DNA of 64,000 nucleotides, taken from NCBI RefSeq assembly GCF_000016285.1, contig NC_011988.1, forward strand, positions 124,001 to 188,000, read 5' to 3'. The notes under the pieces were generated by a model, which was not told the DNA's origin, made no database searches, and was given only the letters and a program-made list of their open reading frames with translations. Below, one piece after another: positions 51,426-60,463 of the stretch; the stretch's first letter is position 1; every line of letters begins with the position of its first letter. Source of the DNA: Allorhizobium ampelinum S4 (lineage in GTDB: Bacteria; Pseudomonadota; Alphaproteobacteria; Rhizobiales; Rhizobiaceae). The position numbers and the translations under genes are program-made.

Positions 51426-53158
51426 GCGATCTCTTCTTTTTGGGAAACGGGCTCTTTGAAGTCGAGACTTGAATCCAACTGCGTCGCGTAGTTGCCACCC
51501 GACGGGATCGAAGCCAGCAGCGACCGGGTATAGGATTGGCGGGGAGTGTCGAAGACGGCTTTGACGGTGCCGTGCTCGACGATGCGCCCGCGATGCATGA
51601 CCGAGACGGTATGGGCCAGCTGGCGCACCAGGGCGAGATCGTGGGAAACGAACACATAGGTCAGACCCAGATTGGCCTGTAGCGTCAAAAGCACGTCAAC
51701 AATATCGGCCTGGACACTGACATCGAGCGCTGAGGTCGGCTCATCCAGCACGATAACATCCGGCTTTAAAACCAGCGATCGGGCAATGGCGACGCGCTGA
51801 CGCTGGCCACCGGACAGTGCGCCCGGCTTGCGGCCAAGCAGATGCTCGCCCAGTCCGACATTGGACAAGGCTTCGCGCACCCGCTCGCTTCGCTCCCGCG
51901 CAGTGCCAATCTTGAACCGGTCCAGCGGCTCGCGTACCAGATTCTCGATTTTCCAGGTGGGATCGAGTGAGGTGAACGGGTTCTGGTAGACGAGTTGAAG
52001 ATGGCGCCAGACGGCTCGTCTGGACTGGGGATTACGGCTTGAAAACTGCTCACCGGCAACCGAGATCTGGCCGGTATCGGGTTCCTCAAGGCCCAGAAGC
52101 AGCCGGATCGTCGTTGTCTTGCCAGAGCCGGATTCGCCAACCAGCGCGTGTGTGGTGCCTGATGGTACGGAGAATGTCACATTATCGACAGCTGTCAGGG
52201 ATTTGCCATCGACCGTGAAGGTCTTTGTCACACATTTGACCTCGATCTTGGCATCAACGCCCGCAGTATTCTCGATGTTACGAAACCCGCTATCACGCAG
52301 CTTGGCATAGCGGTCAGGATTGAGGGCGGGAACATCGGCATGCAGCTTTCTGGCATAGGCCGAAGCCGGTGCGGCAAAGACAGCCTGGGTATTGCCCGCC
52401 TCCTGCACAACGCCATCCTTCAGCACGACCAGTTGATCTGCCCGCTCGGAAGCGATTGCGAGGTCGTGGGTGATCAGCAGGAGGCTGATATCCAGATCCT
52501 GCTGAAGTCGTGTCAGAAGGTCGAGGATGCGCTTCTGGATCGTCACATCCAGCGCGGAGGTCGGCTCGTCCGCCACCAGAAGGGCCGGGCGCGGCAGTAC
52601 GGCAAGGCCGATCAGCACCCGTTGAAGCATGCCGCCTGACAGTTGATGCGGATAGGAATCGTAGACGCGACCCGGGTTGTCGAGGCCGACCTCCGCGAAT
52701 GTGTCCAGGATCAGCGCTTTGCGGATGGCTTTGTCTTGTTCACCGAGAAGGGCTGCCGCTTCCATGGCTTGCGCGCCGATGGTGCGCACCGGGTTGAGCG
52801 CGTTGCCGGGATCTTGCGGAACAAAGCCGATAGCGCGCCCCCGCAGAGGCCGGAACTGACGTTCGGCAAGGCTCAAGATGTTCTGATCGTTGAACTCGAT
52901 TTTTCCCGTCGCATGTCCGCCTTGAGGTAATAGCCTCAGAATGGCCCGCGCGATGGTTGATTTGCCCGAGCCGGATTCTCCAATCAACGCAAGGCTCTTG
53001 CCTCGGTCCAGCTCAAACCCGACAGTCGTCACGACTTGGCGAGCCCCGTAGGATACCGACAGGTCTTCAACTCTCAGCAGCGGAGCGGATGGCTGGAGCG
53101 CTGGAGCAGCGGTTGCAAACCAGGGGAGTGTGGAGGTCAGTCTGTCTTGCGGAGCCAT
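51422..53158 (-). CDS. Dipeptide/oligopeptide-type ABC transporter fused double ATPase (DppD-DppF)
   Basis: 578 residues from the ATG at 53158. Domain 1 (DppD-like): GESGSGKST, GFVPQDPGNALNP, LSGGMLQRVLIGLAVL, LLVADEPTSALDVTIQ. Domain 2 (DppF-like): [52 protein letters not shown], followed by a short tail. In DppDF systems the two are usually separate genes; the fusion seen here occurs in part of the peptide/nickel family (YejF-like). Overlaps the DppC-type gene by 22 bases. The same frame stays open upstream to 53782, but that stretch lies inside the permease and its composition is not protein-like. Confidence 0.9.
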   Translation of the reverse strand: MAPQDRLTSTLPWFATAAPALQPSAPLLRVEDLSVSYGARQVVTTVGFELDRGKSLALIGESGSGKSTIARAILRLLPQGGHATGKIEFNDQNILSLAERQFRPLRGRAIGFVPQDPGNALNPVRTIGAQAMEAAALLGEQDKAIRKALILDTFAEVGLDNPGRVYDSYPHQLSGGMLQRVLIGLAVLPRPALLVADEPTSALDVTIQKRILDLLTRLQQDLDISLLLITHDLAIASERADQLVVLKDGVVQEAGNTQAVFAAPASAYARKLHADVPALNPDRYAKLRDSGFRNIENTAGVDAKIEVKCVTKTFTVDGKSLTAVDNVTFSVPSGTTHALVGESGSGKTTTIRLLLGLEEPDTGQISVAGEQFSSRNPQSRRAVWRHLQLVYQNPFTSLDPTWKIENLVREPLDRFKIGTARERSERVREALSNVGLGEHLLGRKPGALSGGQRQRVAIARSLVLKPDVIVLDEPTSALDVSVQADIVDVLLTLQANLGLTYVFVSHDLALVRQLAHTVSVMHRGRIVEHGTVKAVFDTPRQSYTRSLLASIPSGGNYATQLDSSLDFKEPVSQKEEIA

Positions 53159-53985
53159 CGGCTGATCCTGTTGACGGAGAGGACGGTTGCGATCACGGCG
53201 AACGCAGGCGCGTAAACCAGCCACGGCCATTTGAGATAATCCTTGCCGATTGAAATCAGCAGACCCCAGTCCGAGGCGGGTGGCGGATCGCCGTAGCCGA
53301 GGAAGGCAAGACCGGCGATCACCAGAATGGAAAGACCAAATTGCAGGACGGCGAGGGTGAGAAGGGAGCGTGAAGCATTTGGGAGCACGTGCCAAAGAAG
53401 GATATACCAACGTGACCCTCCCAGCAGAAACGACGCCTCGACGAAGGTCGCTTGCCGGGTTTTGATCACCTCTGCCCGCATCACCCGGGCAAAGACCGCC
53501 ACGGCGGAGACGCCGGTCGCGATGGCGGCATTGGTGGTGGTGAAGCCGAGTGCGGTGACGACGATAATCGCCAGCAGGAAGCTGGGGATCGCCAGCAGCA
53601 TATCGACCAGGCGCGCCAGCACGATATCGACCCAGCCACCGAGAAAGCCGGCCAGAAGGCCAATGAGGCCACCGACGATAACGCCAATGACAACCGCGAT
53701 CAGCGCACTGGTCACCGAAGACGCCGTGCCATAGACGACGCGCGCGTAAAGGTCGCGCCCGAGCTGGTCTGTGCCGAACCAATGCTGTGCGCTGGGTGCC
53801 AGCAGTTTTTGAGCGGGAACGCCGATGACGGGGCTATGGCTTGTGAACAAGCCGGGGGCGAGCGCCCAGGCGATCACCAGGGCAATGATGGCAAATGAGA
53901 TGAACACCGTTGGCGGCATGTGGACTGCCGACCATTTTTTGGCTGCCTGCAAACCACCATTCGAGGAGGAAAAAGCGATCGTCAT
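53137..53985 (-). CDS. Dipeptide-type ABC transporter permease (DppC-like)
   Basis: 282 residues, about five or six membrane segments. Marks: HWFGTDQLGRDLYARVVYGTASSV, the DppC hallmark, and EAA-like FVEASFLLGGSRWYILLWHVLPNA. ATG overlaps the stop of the DppB-type gene (ATGA). Confidence 0.92.
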   Translation of the reverse strand: MTIAFSSSNGGLQAAKKWSAVHMPPTVFISFAIIALVIAWALAPGLFTSHSPVIGVPAQKLLAPSAQHWFGTDQLGRDLYARVVYGTASSVTSALIAVVIGVIVGGLIGLLAGFLGGWVDIVLARLVDMLLAIPSFLLAIIVVTALGFTTTNAAIATGVSAVAVFARVMRAEVIKTRQATFVEASFLLGGSRWYILLWHVLPNASRSLLTLAVLQFGLSILVIAGLAFLGYGDPPPASDWGLLISIGKDYLKWPWLVYAPAFAVIATVLSVNRISRWLRKTD

Positions 53986-54992
53986 ATCGTCACCGCACGG
54001 GAGGTTTCGGTAGAGCTTGTGTCCTCAGCGGACGTGCGAGGCCGTTGGACGCCAAGCAGTTTCACACGCGGGTCAAGCAGGGGATAGACGAGGTCTGCGA
54101 TCAGGTTGACGAGAACGAAGGCCACTGCTGCCAGCGATACGACCGCCTGAAGAACAGGCAGATCCTGTGTTGTGACCGAGCGCTGCACCAGGCTGCCGAT
54201 GCCCGTTCGCCCAAAAACCGTTTCGGTTATCAGCGAACCACCCAGCAACTCGCCGACGGTCAGGGCGATCACTGTGACCACCGGCAATGATGAGGGCTTC
54301 AACAGGTGTTTGAAAAACATCTGCGCCTGGGAAAGACCTCGACCCCGCGCTACAGTGGCATAGTCCTGGCTTGCTTCATGGTCGAGGTTGGCAATCAGGA
54401 CTTCCGCTATCTGGGCGGAGACGGGAATGCCGAGTGCAATTGACGCAAACAGGGTTGCCCAGACACTATCCGGTTCAATGACCCGGAAAACGCCCAGCTG
54501 GAAGCCGAAAATATGGATCAGGGCCAGCCCGATGACGAAATTCGGGACCGATAGGAACAGGGAGGGAAAACCCCGCAGCAGGCCCTGTCCGAACCGTTTT
54601 GGCAGAAACTGCGTGCCGTAGGCAATCACCAGCGCCAGGGCAAGCGCGAAGGCAAGGGCCGTCGATGCAAGGATCAGCGTTGAGGGCAGGACTTCGGCAA
54701 TCAGCGCCGCCACCGGGCGGCTGGAGCGCATCGACAGGCCGAAATCGCCGGTGACGAAGTGAGAGAGTGACGTCCACAATTGGACCGAAATCGGCTTGTC
54801 CAATCCCTGGGCGGCGATGATCTCGGCAATCTCCGCCTCGGTGAAGCCGTTTTGCGGATCACGCAGGACGGAGGTGACCGGGTCGCCCGGCAGAATGCTG
54901 ACCACCACGAATGTAAAGACATAGGCCATCAGGATGACCACAAAAGCTTGGGCCAGTCGTTTTGCAGCATATGTCAAGTAGGCGTTGCGCAT
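53982..54992 (-). CDS. Dipeptide-type ABC transporter permease (DppB-like)
   Basis: 336 residues. Marks: YAAKRLAQAFVVILMAYVFTFVVVSILPGDPV, the DppB start, and QDYATVARGRGLSQAQMFFKHLLKPS coupling loop, then TETVFGRTGIGSLVQRSVTTQDLPVLQAVV. Located 24 bases after the binding-protein gene. Forms the pore with the DppC-like subunit. Confidence 0.92.
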   Translation of the reverse strand: MRNAYLTYAAKRLAQAFVVILMAYVFTFVVVSILPGDPVTSVLRDPQNGFTEAEIAEIIAAQGLDKPISVQLWTSLSHFVTGDFGLSMRSSRPVAALIAEVLPSTLILASTALAFALALALVIAYGTQFLPKRFGQGLLRGFPSLFLSVPNFVIGLALIHIFGFQLGVFRVIEPDSVWATLFASIALGIPVSAQIAEVLIANLDHEASQDYATVARGRGLSQAQMFFKHLLKPSSLPVVTVIALTVGELLGGSLITETVFGRTGIGSLVQRSVTTQDLPVLQAVVSLAAVAFVLVNLIADLVYPLLDPRVKLLGVQRPRTSAEDTSSTETSRAVTI

Positions 54993-55016
54993 ACCGAGGC
55001 CTCCTTACATTGCTGG

Positions 55017-56669
55017 TTATTGGCTGATTTTTGCGGTGTAGTAGCTGGCATAGGCAATGCCGTTATAGACTTCGCCTGAAAGCTTCGGGGACTGGACATA
55101 AATGCGCTGAACGATCTGGGTGCGAGGGATGAAATACCCTTGCTCGATGACGTATTTCTGTAGTTCGTTCAGCAGCGGATCACGCACCTCTAACGAAGGG
55201 GCACCTGCAATTCTATCGCGTAGCTCATTGATCTTCTGGTCGCTCTGGTCCAGCGCGAACCAGTTTTCGCCATTATTGGCATCGGTCAGAATGCTGGCCA
55301 CGGTGCCGGCATCGATAAAGCTGCGGGTAACTTCGTAGGCTGGTACGGCTGGGCCTGCGAACTTGACCTTTTCGGTGAAGGTCACCACGTCATAGGTGCG
55401 GATATTGACCTTCCAGCCGATCTTGCCGAGCTGTTGGGCGATCAGTTCATCCACCGCCTTCGACGTGGCAAGATAGGGGTTGGAGTAAAGCGTCAGCAGA
55501 AGCGGCTTTCCATCCTTGGCGCGGATGCCGTCGGCGCCTTTCGTCCAGCCTGCGTCATCCAGCAGCTTTTCCGCCCTCGCGGAGTCGTAGGCCAAAAGCG
55601 TGCTCTGGTCGGTTGCGCCCGGCACATTGCTCTGGATGAACGAGGTCGCCAGCTTCCAATCCGATGTATAGACCGTATCGATGATTTCCTGGCGATCGAT
55701 GCCAGACTGAAGGGCTTGGCGCACCCTGACATCGTTATAGGGCTCGAGCTTGGTATTCACCGCCCAGCCATTGACGAACCCGAGATAACGCGGCGTGGCA
55801 ACGGTAAAGCCCTCGTCCTTGAGCGACTTCAACTCCTGGGGCGAGGCATTATAGGCAATATCGGCCTGCCCGGATTGAACTGCCGCAACCCGAAGCGATG
55901 GTTCGGAGACCAGCTTGTAGGTGATGCTATCCAGAAACGCTGGTCCGGTATGGCCCACAGCTGCCGGTCCCCAATTGTAATCCTTGCGCTTCACCAGTTT
56001 GACGAAATCGCCTTCCTTCCAGGATTCAACCACATAAGGGCCGCTGCCAGAGGTCTTGCCGAGATCTGCCTGCTGGGTCGCCGGTTGGCTGATGGTCTTG
56101 GGGGAAATCAGGATCGAGCCGTGATAGCCGAGGGTTGGAATGAAGCCGAGCGTCGGCTTTTTGAAGACGACTTTCACCGTGGACGGATCAATCGCCTCTG
56201 CATGATCGTAGGTCTTGGGAAAAAGGCCGATCGGGTTGATGCCTTCGCTCTTGCGGCCTGCATACCAGATATCGAGATTTGCAACGACAGCGGCCGCGTC
56301 GAGTGGCGTGCCGTCAGAAAAGGTCACGCCGGTCTTGAGATGGAGGGTGAACTCGGTTGCGCCTTCATTCTGGTCCCAGCGCTCAGCAATCCACGGGCTC
56401 ACTTTGCCATCGGCATCGACATAGACGAGCTTGTCGGCCACGTGGCCCCAGACATGCCCCTGAAAGCTGGAGATCGCGCTGTTGTTGGGTATCCAAGTAT
56501 TGCCCAACGAGTCGATCAGGAACGTAATATCGCCGCCGTCTTTCGCGTTGCCCGCGCTATGAGCGGGCTTCAAGCCAGTTGATGCGACAAGAGCGACAGA
56601 GAGGATTGCAGAACCGGCAAGCAGCAACCTGCGTCGAGAAAGAGCCATAGAATCGGAATGTTTGATCAT
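55017..56669 (-). CDS. Dipeptide-type ABC transporter substrate-binding protein (family 5) with Tat-like leader
   Basis: Periplasmic receptor, 550 residues, DppA/OppA fold. Leader contains ALSRRRLLLAGSAILSVALVAS, a twin-arginine pattern, and ends near AHSAGNAKDGG. Family blocks: VYVDADGKVSPWIAERWD, LKTGVTFSDGTPLDAAAVVANLDIWYAGRK, NVRV-like NDVRVRQALQSGIDRQEIIDTVY and KPLLLTLYSNPY. The start at 56669 (AGGA upstream) or 56648. First gene of the minus-strand operon SBP-permease-permease-ATPase-monooxygenase, with a strong sulfur-box dyad 200 bases upstream. Likely ligand is an organosulfur compound, peptide or conjugate; not resolved. Confidence 0.88.
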   Translation of the reverse strand: MIKHSDSMALSRRRLLLAGSAILSVALVASTGLKPAHSAGNAKDGGDITFLIDSLGNTWIPNNSAISSFQGHVWGHVADKLVYVDADGKVSPWIAERWDQNEGATEFTLHLKTGVTFSDGTPLDAAAVVANLDIWYAGRKSEGINPIGLFPKTYDHAEAIDPSTVKVVFKKPTLGFIPTLGYHGSILISPKTISQPATQQADLGKTSGSGPYVVESWKEGDFVKLVKRKDYNWGPAAVGHTGPAFLDSITYKLVSEPSLRVAAVQSGQADIAYNASPQELKSLKDEGFTVATPRYLGFVNGWAVNTKLEPYNDVRVRQALQSGIDRQEIIDTVYTSDWKLATSFIQSNVPGATDQSTLLAYDSARAEKLLDDAGWTKGADGIRAKDGKPLLLTLYSNPYLATSKAVDELIAQQLGKIGWKVNIRTYDVVTFTEKVKFAGPAVPAYEVTRSFIDAGTVASILTDANNGENWFALDQSDQKINELRDRIAGAPSLEVRDPLLNELQKYVIEQGYFIPRTQIVQRIYVQSPKLSGEVYNGIAYASYYTAKISQ

Positions 56670-57292
56670 GAGATAGGTCCTGGTCGGGTGGCGTCTTATG
56701 TCGGGACGGACGGACAGCCTCGTTTGCGGAGGTTATTTTGATTGCGAGCGCAAACAGGTGGCACGCTTTGTCGCTGCGATGGTCACGGTGCATTCCTGCC
56801 TTGATTGGTGAGAAGCTGTGACAACAAGCTAGACGAGCATGGAAATCAGGGAAAGATTTATCATTCTTAATCTATCGATTTTATAGATTTTAATTATTCA
56901 ATTGATGCGCCTGTAGCTTGGTTTTTTTCCTCTCTCAATGTGGTGAAGAGAAATGCGGACATCCGCTAAAGCGCATCGAGCGCGTACGATGGCCGTTTAT
57001 CAGCGCGTGGCTCAAGGCCTGTCGCGGTCTTTCGGGTTCTTCTTTAAGGCCTAAAACCGACCCATTTCCAGCGGCCCAAACCTCAAAAATACGGCTCCGG
57101 CGCAGGCCCGGACATGCAAAGGTCGATCATTCTGCCGGGTTCGATGTCGCGTATAGCACATCTGCACTAATGGCCTCGGTCCCGTTTCTGTGCTGAATGC
57201 GACATAGACATGTCGACAAATAATATAGGCAATATTGTTATTGTGGAAAACAATGTTGCTTGCAAATGTTCACTGGAATACGGGGCGACGTA
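56670..57292. other. 623-bp divergent intergenic region
   Basis: Lies between the dipeptide-type importer operon and the autotransporter gene. Contains the dyad at 56869-56889 in an AT-rich patch. The GC-richer part 56940-57180 has no reading frame with protein-like composition and no recognised RNA. The last 80 bases are AT-rich and probably hold the autotransporter promoter. Confidence 0.5.
56869..56889. promoter_or_regulatory. Candidate LysR-type regulator box (AATCTAT-N7-ATAGATT)
   Basis: Perfect 7+7 dyad, 200 bases before the dipeptide-type binding-protein gene; the best match to the proposed consensus in this window. Contains the T-N11-A arrangement. Confidence 0.6.
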
Positions 57293-60200
57293 ATGAGCAA
57301 GACATCCAGCAAGAATTTTGGCGGTACACTCTTAAAACATAAGAACATCTTTCCTGGCATCGTTAAATACCTCTCAAAATCCCTTGTTTTTCCATCTATT
57401 ACTGTAACGGCCGTGGTTTCCTGTTCAGGCGTCAGTCTTGCTCAAGATGTCGTGCTTGATAGCGGTAACACGACCTGGACGAGTGATACGCTGGTCGATG
57501 GTGATCTCTATGTCGGATACAACAACAAAGACATCGGCCTGACGATTGCCAATGGCGCGAAAGTGTACAGCACAAATGGTTATGTAGGCTACCGGGTTGG
57601 TAGTTCAGGGACTGTCATTGTCAGCGGTCCCGGTTCTTCCTGGATCATTCCCAGGGTCAATTACGTCCTGGCAAATAATATTACGGTCAATCAAAACGGC
57701 ACTCTCAATATCGAGAATGGCGGTACTGTCGACGCAAAATATTTTACGTTCGCGAGCACGTCGCAGCTGAATGTGACTGGAAGTGGCTCGACCTTGACTG
57801 CGGACCGCATTTCCAATTCCGGAACGGTCCTCATCGCGAATGGGGGCTCGATCAATGCGATCGACGCAGAGTTCAGTGGCCTCCCGGCGGACGGCACGGA
57901 TAACAGCCTTGCAAATTTTGTTGTCCGCGGCGCTGGCTCGAAGGTGACAAGTACCGGAACGTTGACGGTTGGCGCCAATGCAAGCATCGAAGACGGCGGT
58001 GCTATCGTCGCCCAGGATGTTGGAATCGGCACAAGCGGTAGCTTTCAGAATTTCGTGGTCACAGGCGCCCAATCCCGCATGGACGTCAATGGCACACTGA
58101 CGGTCAATGGTGGGTATGCCCCTAACTCGAATATATCCATTGCCGATAGCGCCAACTTGAATGTCAAGAACGGCATCACAATGGCAACGGGCGGTCACCT
58201 GACCATTGGCGGCAAGATCGATCTGGGAAATCTGGCCCTTGGAGGCGAGCCCAAAGGCCAAGCCGCCGCTGCTGCCGGCTATATCAATCCTGACGCGGTT
58301 ATTTCCTTCGGTTCATCCGAGAGGGCATACCTGAATTTTAACCACACCCAAACCGGCTATATCTTTGCCAATGCATTGACCGGTGACGGAAACATCAAGT
58401 CCATGTCGGGCGAAACAATTCTGACGGGGGATCTCAGCAAGTTCGAGGCCACCGATAATCTCGGCGGAATCATTGTCGACGGTGGCAGTACATTGGTTCT
58501 GGCCAGCAATCTGGGAACAGCCGTTACCAATTACGACAATGTCTTCGCATGGCAGACGAATATTGATGTCAAGAACGGCACCTTCAACGTCAAGGCGGAC
58601 ACGGGCGCTATCAGGAAGAACTTCCTTGGAAGCGAATATTTTTCATCGAATATCGATGTCTGGGGCGATCGGAATGCTGGTACGGCATTCGGACGGCTGA
58701 TCGGGTCTGGAGCCGTCGGCAATGTCACGCTGGAAAAGGGTGCGCTGATTTCACCCGGAAATTCCGACAATGCCATCGGCACCTTCACGGTGAACGGCAA
58801 CATTTCTTTCGGGGAAGGCTCGGCTTATGATGTCGATATTGCCGGAAATGGCACCAGCGACAAAATCGTCGTTCAAACCCTGAAGGCATGGACCGGAACC
58901 GATGCCCAGAATAATCCGACCTATGTGGATAGCGCGGGTAAAACCTCAATCGCTAACAATGTGTCCGTGCAGGTGACAGCTCTCGATGCTGCAACCAGTT
59001 ATCAAACCGGCCAGACCTATACGATTCTGTCATCGGCTGGCGGTATCCAGGGGCAATTCGCTCAAGCCATTTCGAAGTCGGCCTTTCTGGATGTGGCATT
59101 GGCTCAAACGTCAAACCAGGTCGATCTGACCATCGCTGTCAAGGATACAGGTACGCCTAACCCCGGAACACCTAATCCCGGCAATCCTGATCCTGGAACC
59201 CCAAATCCAGGTACGCCAAATCCTGGTAATCCCGATCCAGGAACACCCAATCCGGGCAATCCCGATCCGGGAACCCCAAACCCCGGAACACCCAACCCTG
59301 GCACGCCATCGCCCGGCCTGTTCGATTCTGTCGCCGTAACCGGCAACCAGCGCAATGTCGCTCGGGCTCTCAATACCTTGCAGCAGAGCGGGCAGTCGCT
59401 TGCGCTCTATAACAGCCTGTTGCCGTTAAGTGCAGAAGAAGCGCAGCATGCCTTCGAAGCGCTTTCCGGCGAGGTCCACGCATCTGCCATGAATACGCTG
59501 GTCACCAGCAGCACGTTGCTGCGCAATTCGGTCAATGACCGGATGCGGGCATCGTTCAACACGGTGGGCGCACGTCCGACACCGGTCATGGCCTATGCGG
59601 AGGGTGATAGTAAGTTCGATACGGCTTACAAGGACATCCCCCTATTTACGGCCTGGGGCCAGGGCTTCGGCACATGGAACAGCATCGACGGCAATGGCAA
59701 TGCTGCGGACCTGAGTTCGTCCACCGGCGGTTTCGTGGCGGGTCTCGACGTTCCGGTCTCCGCCGATTGGAGATTGGGTGCCGTTGGCGGCTATAGCCGG
59801 TCCAGCTTCGATGCCAATGACCGCTCATCCTTTGGCCATAGCGATAACTATCATCTCGGCATGTATGCCGGAGCGCAATACGGAGAATTGTCCTTCCGCT
59901 CAGGCCTTACCTATACCTGGCATCAGGTGTCGACCAATCGATCCGTGGCATTCTCCGGTTTCAACGACCATCTGAAGGCTGATTACGACGCTGGCAGCTT
60001 CCAGGCCTTTGGTGAACTCGGTTATCGCATCGATGTCAGCACCGTGGCTTTCGAGCCCTTCGCCAACCTCACCCATGTCAATGTTCAGAGAGACGGCTTT
60101 AATGAGCGTGGTGGCATTGCAGCCTTGTCGAGCCCGAGCGACAGCCTGGACACGACACTGACGACCCTTGGCTTGCGCGCCTCTTCCGATTTCATGCTGG

Positions 60201-60463
60201 GCGGCTATATCGCAAAGGCCAGAGGCATGCTTGGTTGGCAGCACGCCTTCGGTGATACCGACCCAACTTCACGCCTGGCATTTGTCGGTAGCCAGAGCTA
60301 CGTTGTGTCCGGTACACCTTTGACCAAGGATGCGGCCGTTGTCGAACTCGGGCTCGATGTCGGGCTCAGCGATACCGCCACGATCGGCATTGGCTATTCC
60401 GGTGAATTCGGTAGCAATGAAACCTCAAACAGCATCAACGCAAAGCTGGATGTCCGTTTCTGA
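57293..60463 (+). CDS. Autotransporter outer-membrane protein (type Va)
   Basis: Surface-exposed passenger with its own beta-barrel. 1056 residues from the ATG at 57293 (GGGGCGA upstream). A long leader (about 50 residues, hydrophobic VFPSITVTAVVSCSGVSLAQ) precedes a passenger rich in short G/N/T-rich strands of beta-helix type (TVNQNGTLNIENGGTV, SISNSGTVLIANGG-like), about residues 55-640. Then come 11 pentapeptides (TPNPG, NPDPG, TPSPG) and a C-terminal barrel of about 280 residues (FTAWGQGFGTWNSIDGNGNA, FVAGLDVPVSADWRLGAVGGYS) ending in the barrel-signature F. No protease triad is obvious, so adhesion is likelier than catalysis. Its stop overlaps the start of the IalB-type gene. Confidence 0.9.
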   Translation: MSKTSSKNFGGTLLKHKNIFPGIVKYLSKSLVFPSITVTAVVSCSGVSLAQDVVLDSGNTTWTSDTLVDGDLYVGYNNKDIGLTIANGAKVYSTNGYVGYRVGSSGTVIVSGPGSSWIIPRVNYVLANNITVNQNGTLNIENGGTVDAKYFTFASTSQLNVTGSGSTLTADRISNSGTVLIANGGSINAIDAEFSGLPADGTDNSLANFVVRGAGSKVTSTGTLTVGANASIEDGGAIVAQDVGIGTSGSFQNFVVTGAQSRMDVNGTLTVNGGYAPNSNISIADSANLNVKNGITMATGGHLTIGGKIDLGNLALGGEPKGQAAAAAGYINPDAVISFGSSERAYLNFNHTQTGYIFANALTGDGNIKSMSGETILTGDLSKFEATDNLGGIIVDGGSTLVLASNLGTAVTNYDNVFAWQTNIDVKNGTFNVKADTGAIRKNFLGSEYFSSNIDVWGDRNAGTAFGRLIGSGAVGNVTLEKGALISPGNSDNAIGTFTVNGNISFGEGSAYDVDIAGNGTSDKIVVQTLKAWTGTDAQNNPTYVDSAGKTSIANNVSVQVTALDAATSYQTGQTYTILSSAGGIQGQFAQAISKSAFLDVALAQTSNQVDLTIAVKDTGTPNPGTPNPGNPDPGTPNPGTPNPGNPDPGTPNPGNPDPGTPNPGTPNPGTPSPGLFDSVAVTGNQRNVARALNTLQQSGQSLALYNSLLPLSAEEAQHAFEALSGEVHASAMNTLVTSSTLLRNSVNDRMRASFNTVGARPTPVMAYAEGDSKFDTAYKDIPLFTAWGQGFGTWNSIDGNGNAADLSSSTGGFVAGLDVPVSADWRLGAVGGYSRSSFDANDRSSFGHSDNYHLGMYAGAQYGELSFRSGLTYTWHQVSTNRSVAFSGFNDHLKADYDAGSFQAFGELGYRIDVSTVAFEPFANLTHVNVQRDGFNERGGIAALSSPSDSLDTTLTTLGLRASSDFMLGGYIAKARGMLGWQHAFGDTDPTSRLAFVGSQSYVVSGTPLTKDAAVVELGLDVGLSDTATIGIGYSGEFGSNETSNSINAKLDVRF
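59153..59317 (+). repeat. Eleven 15-bp in-frame repeats encoding a PNPG/PDPG linker
   Basis: 165 bp coding TPNPG x2, NPDPG, TPNPG x2, NPDPG, TPNPG, NPDPG, TPNPG x2, TPSPG. Synonymous codons differ between units, so the array is not freshly duplicated; it joins passenger and barrel of the autotransporter and its length may vary among strains. Confidence 0.9.

Noticed and set aside
53159..53782. 208-residue N-terminal extension of the fused peptide-importer ATPase.
   Set aside because: It lies entirely inside the DppC-type permease gene, is extremely rich in Arg/Pro/Cys, and the ATPase has a sensible ATG at 53158.
56918..57196. 92-codon plus-strand frame upstream of the autotransporter.
   Set aside because: Composition is not protein-like and no ribosome-binding site or family motif is seen.
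59153..59317. Possible CRISPR-like or minisatellite array.
   Set aside because: Units are 15 bp, contiguous and in frame, with synonymous variation; they encode a protein linker.
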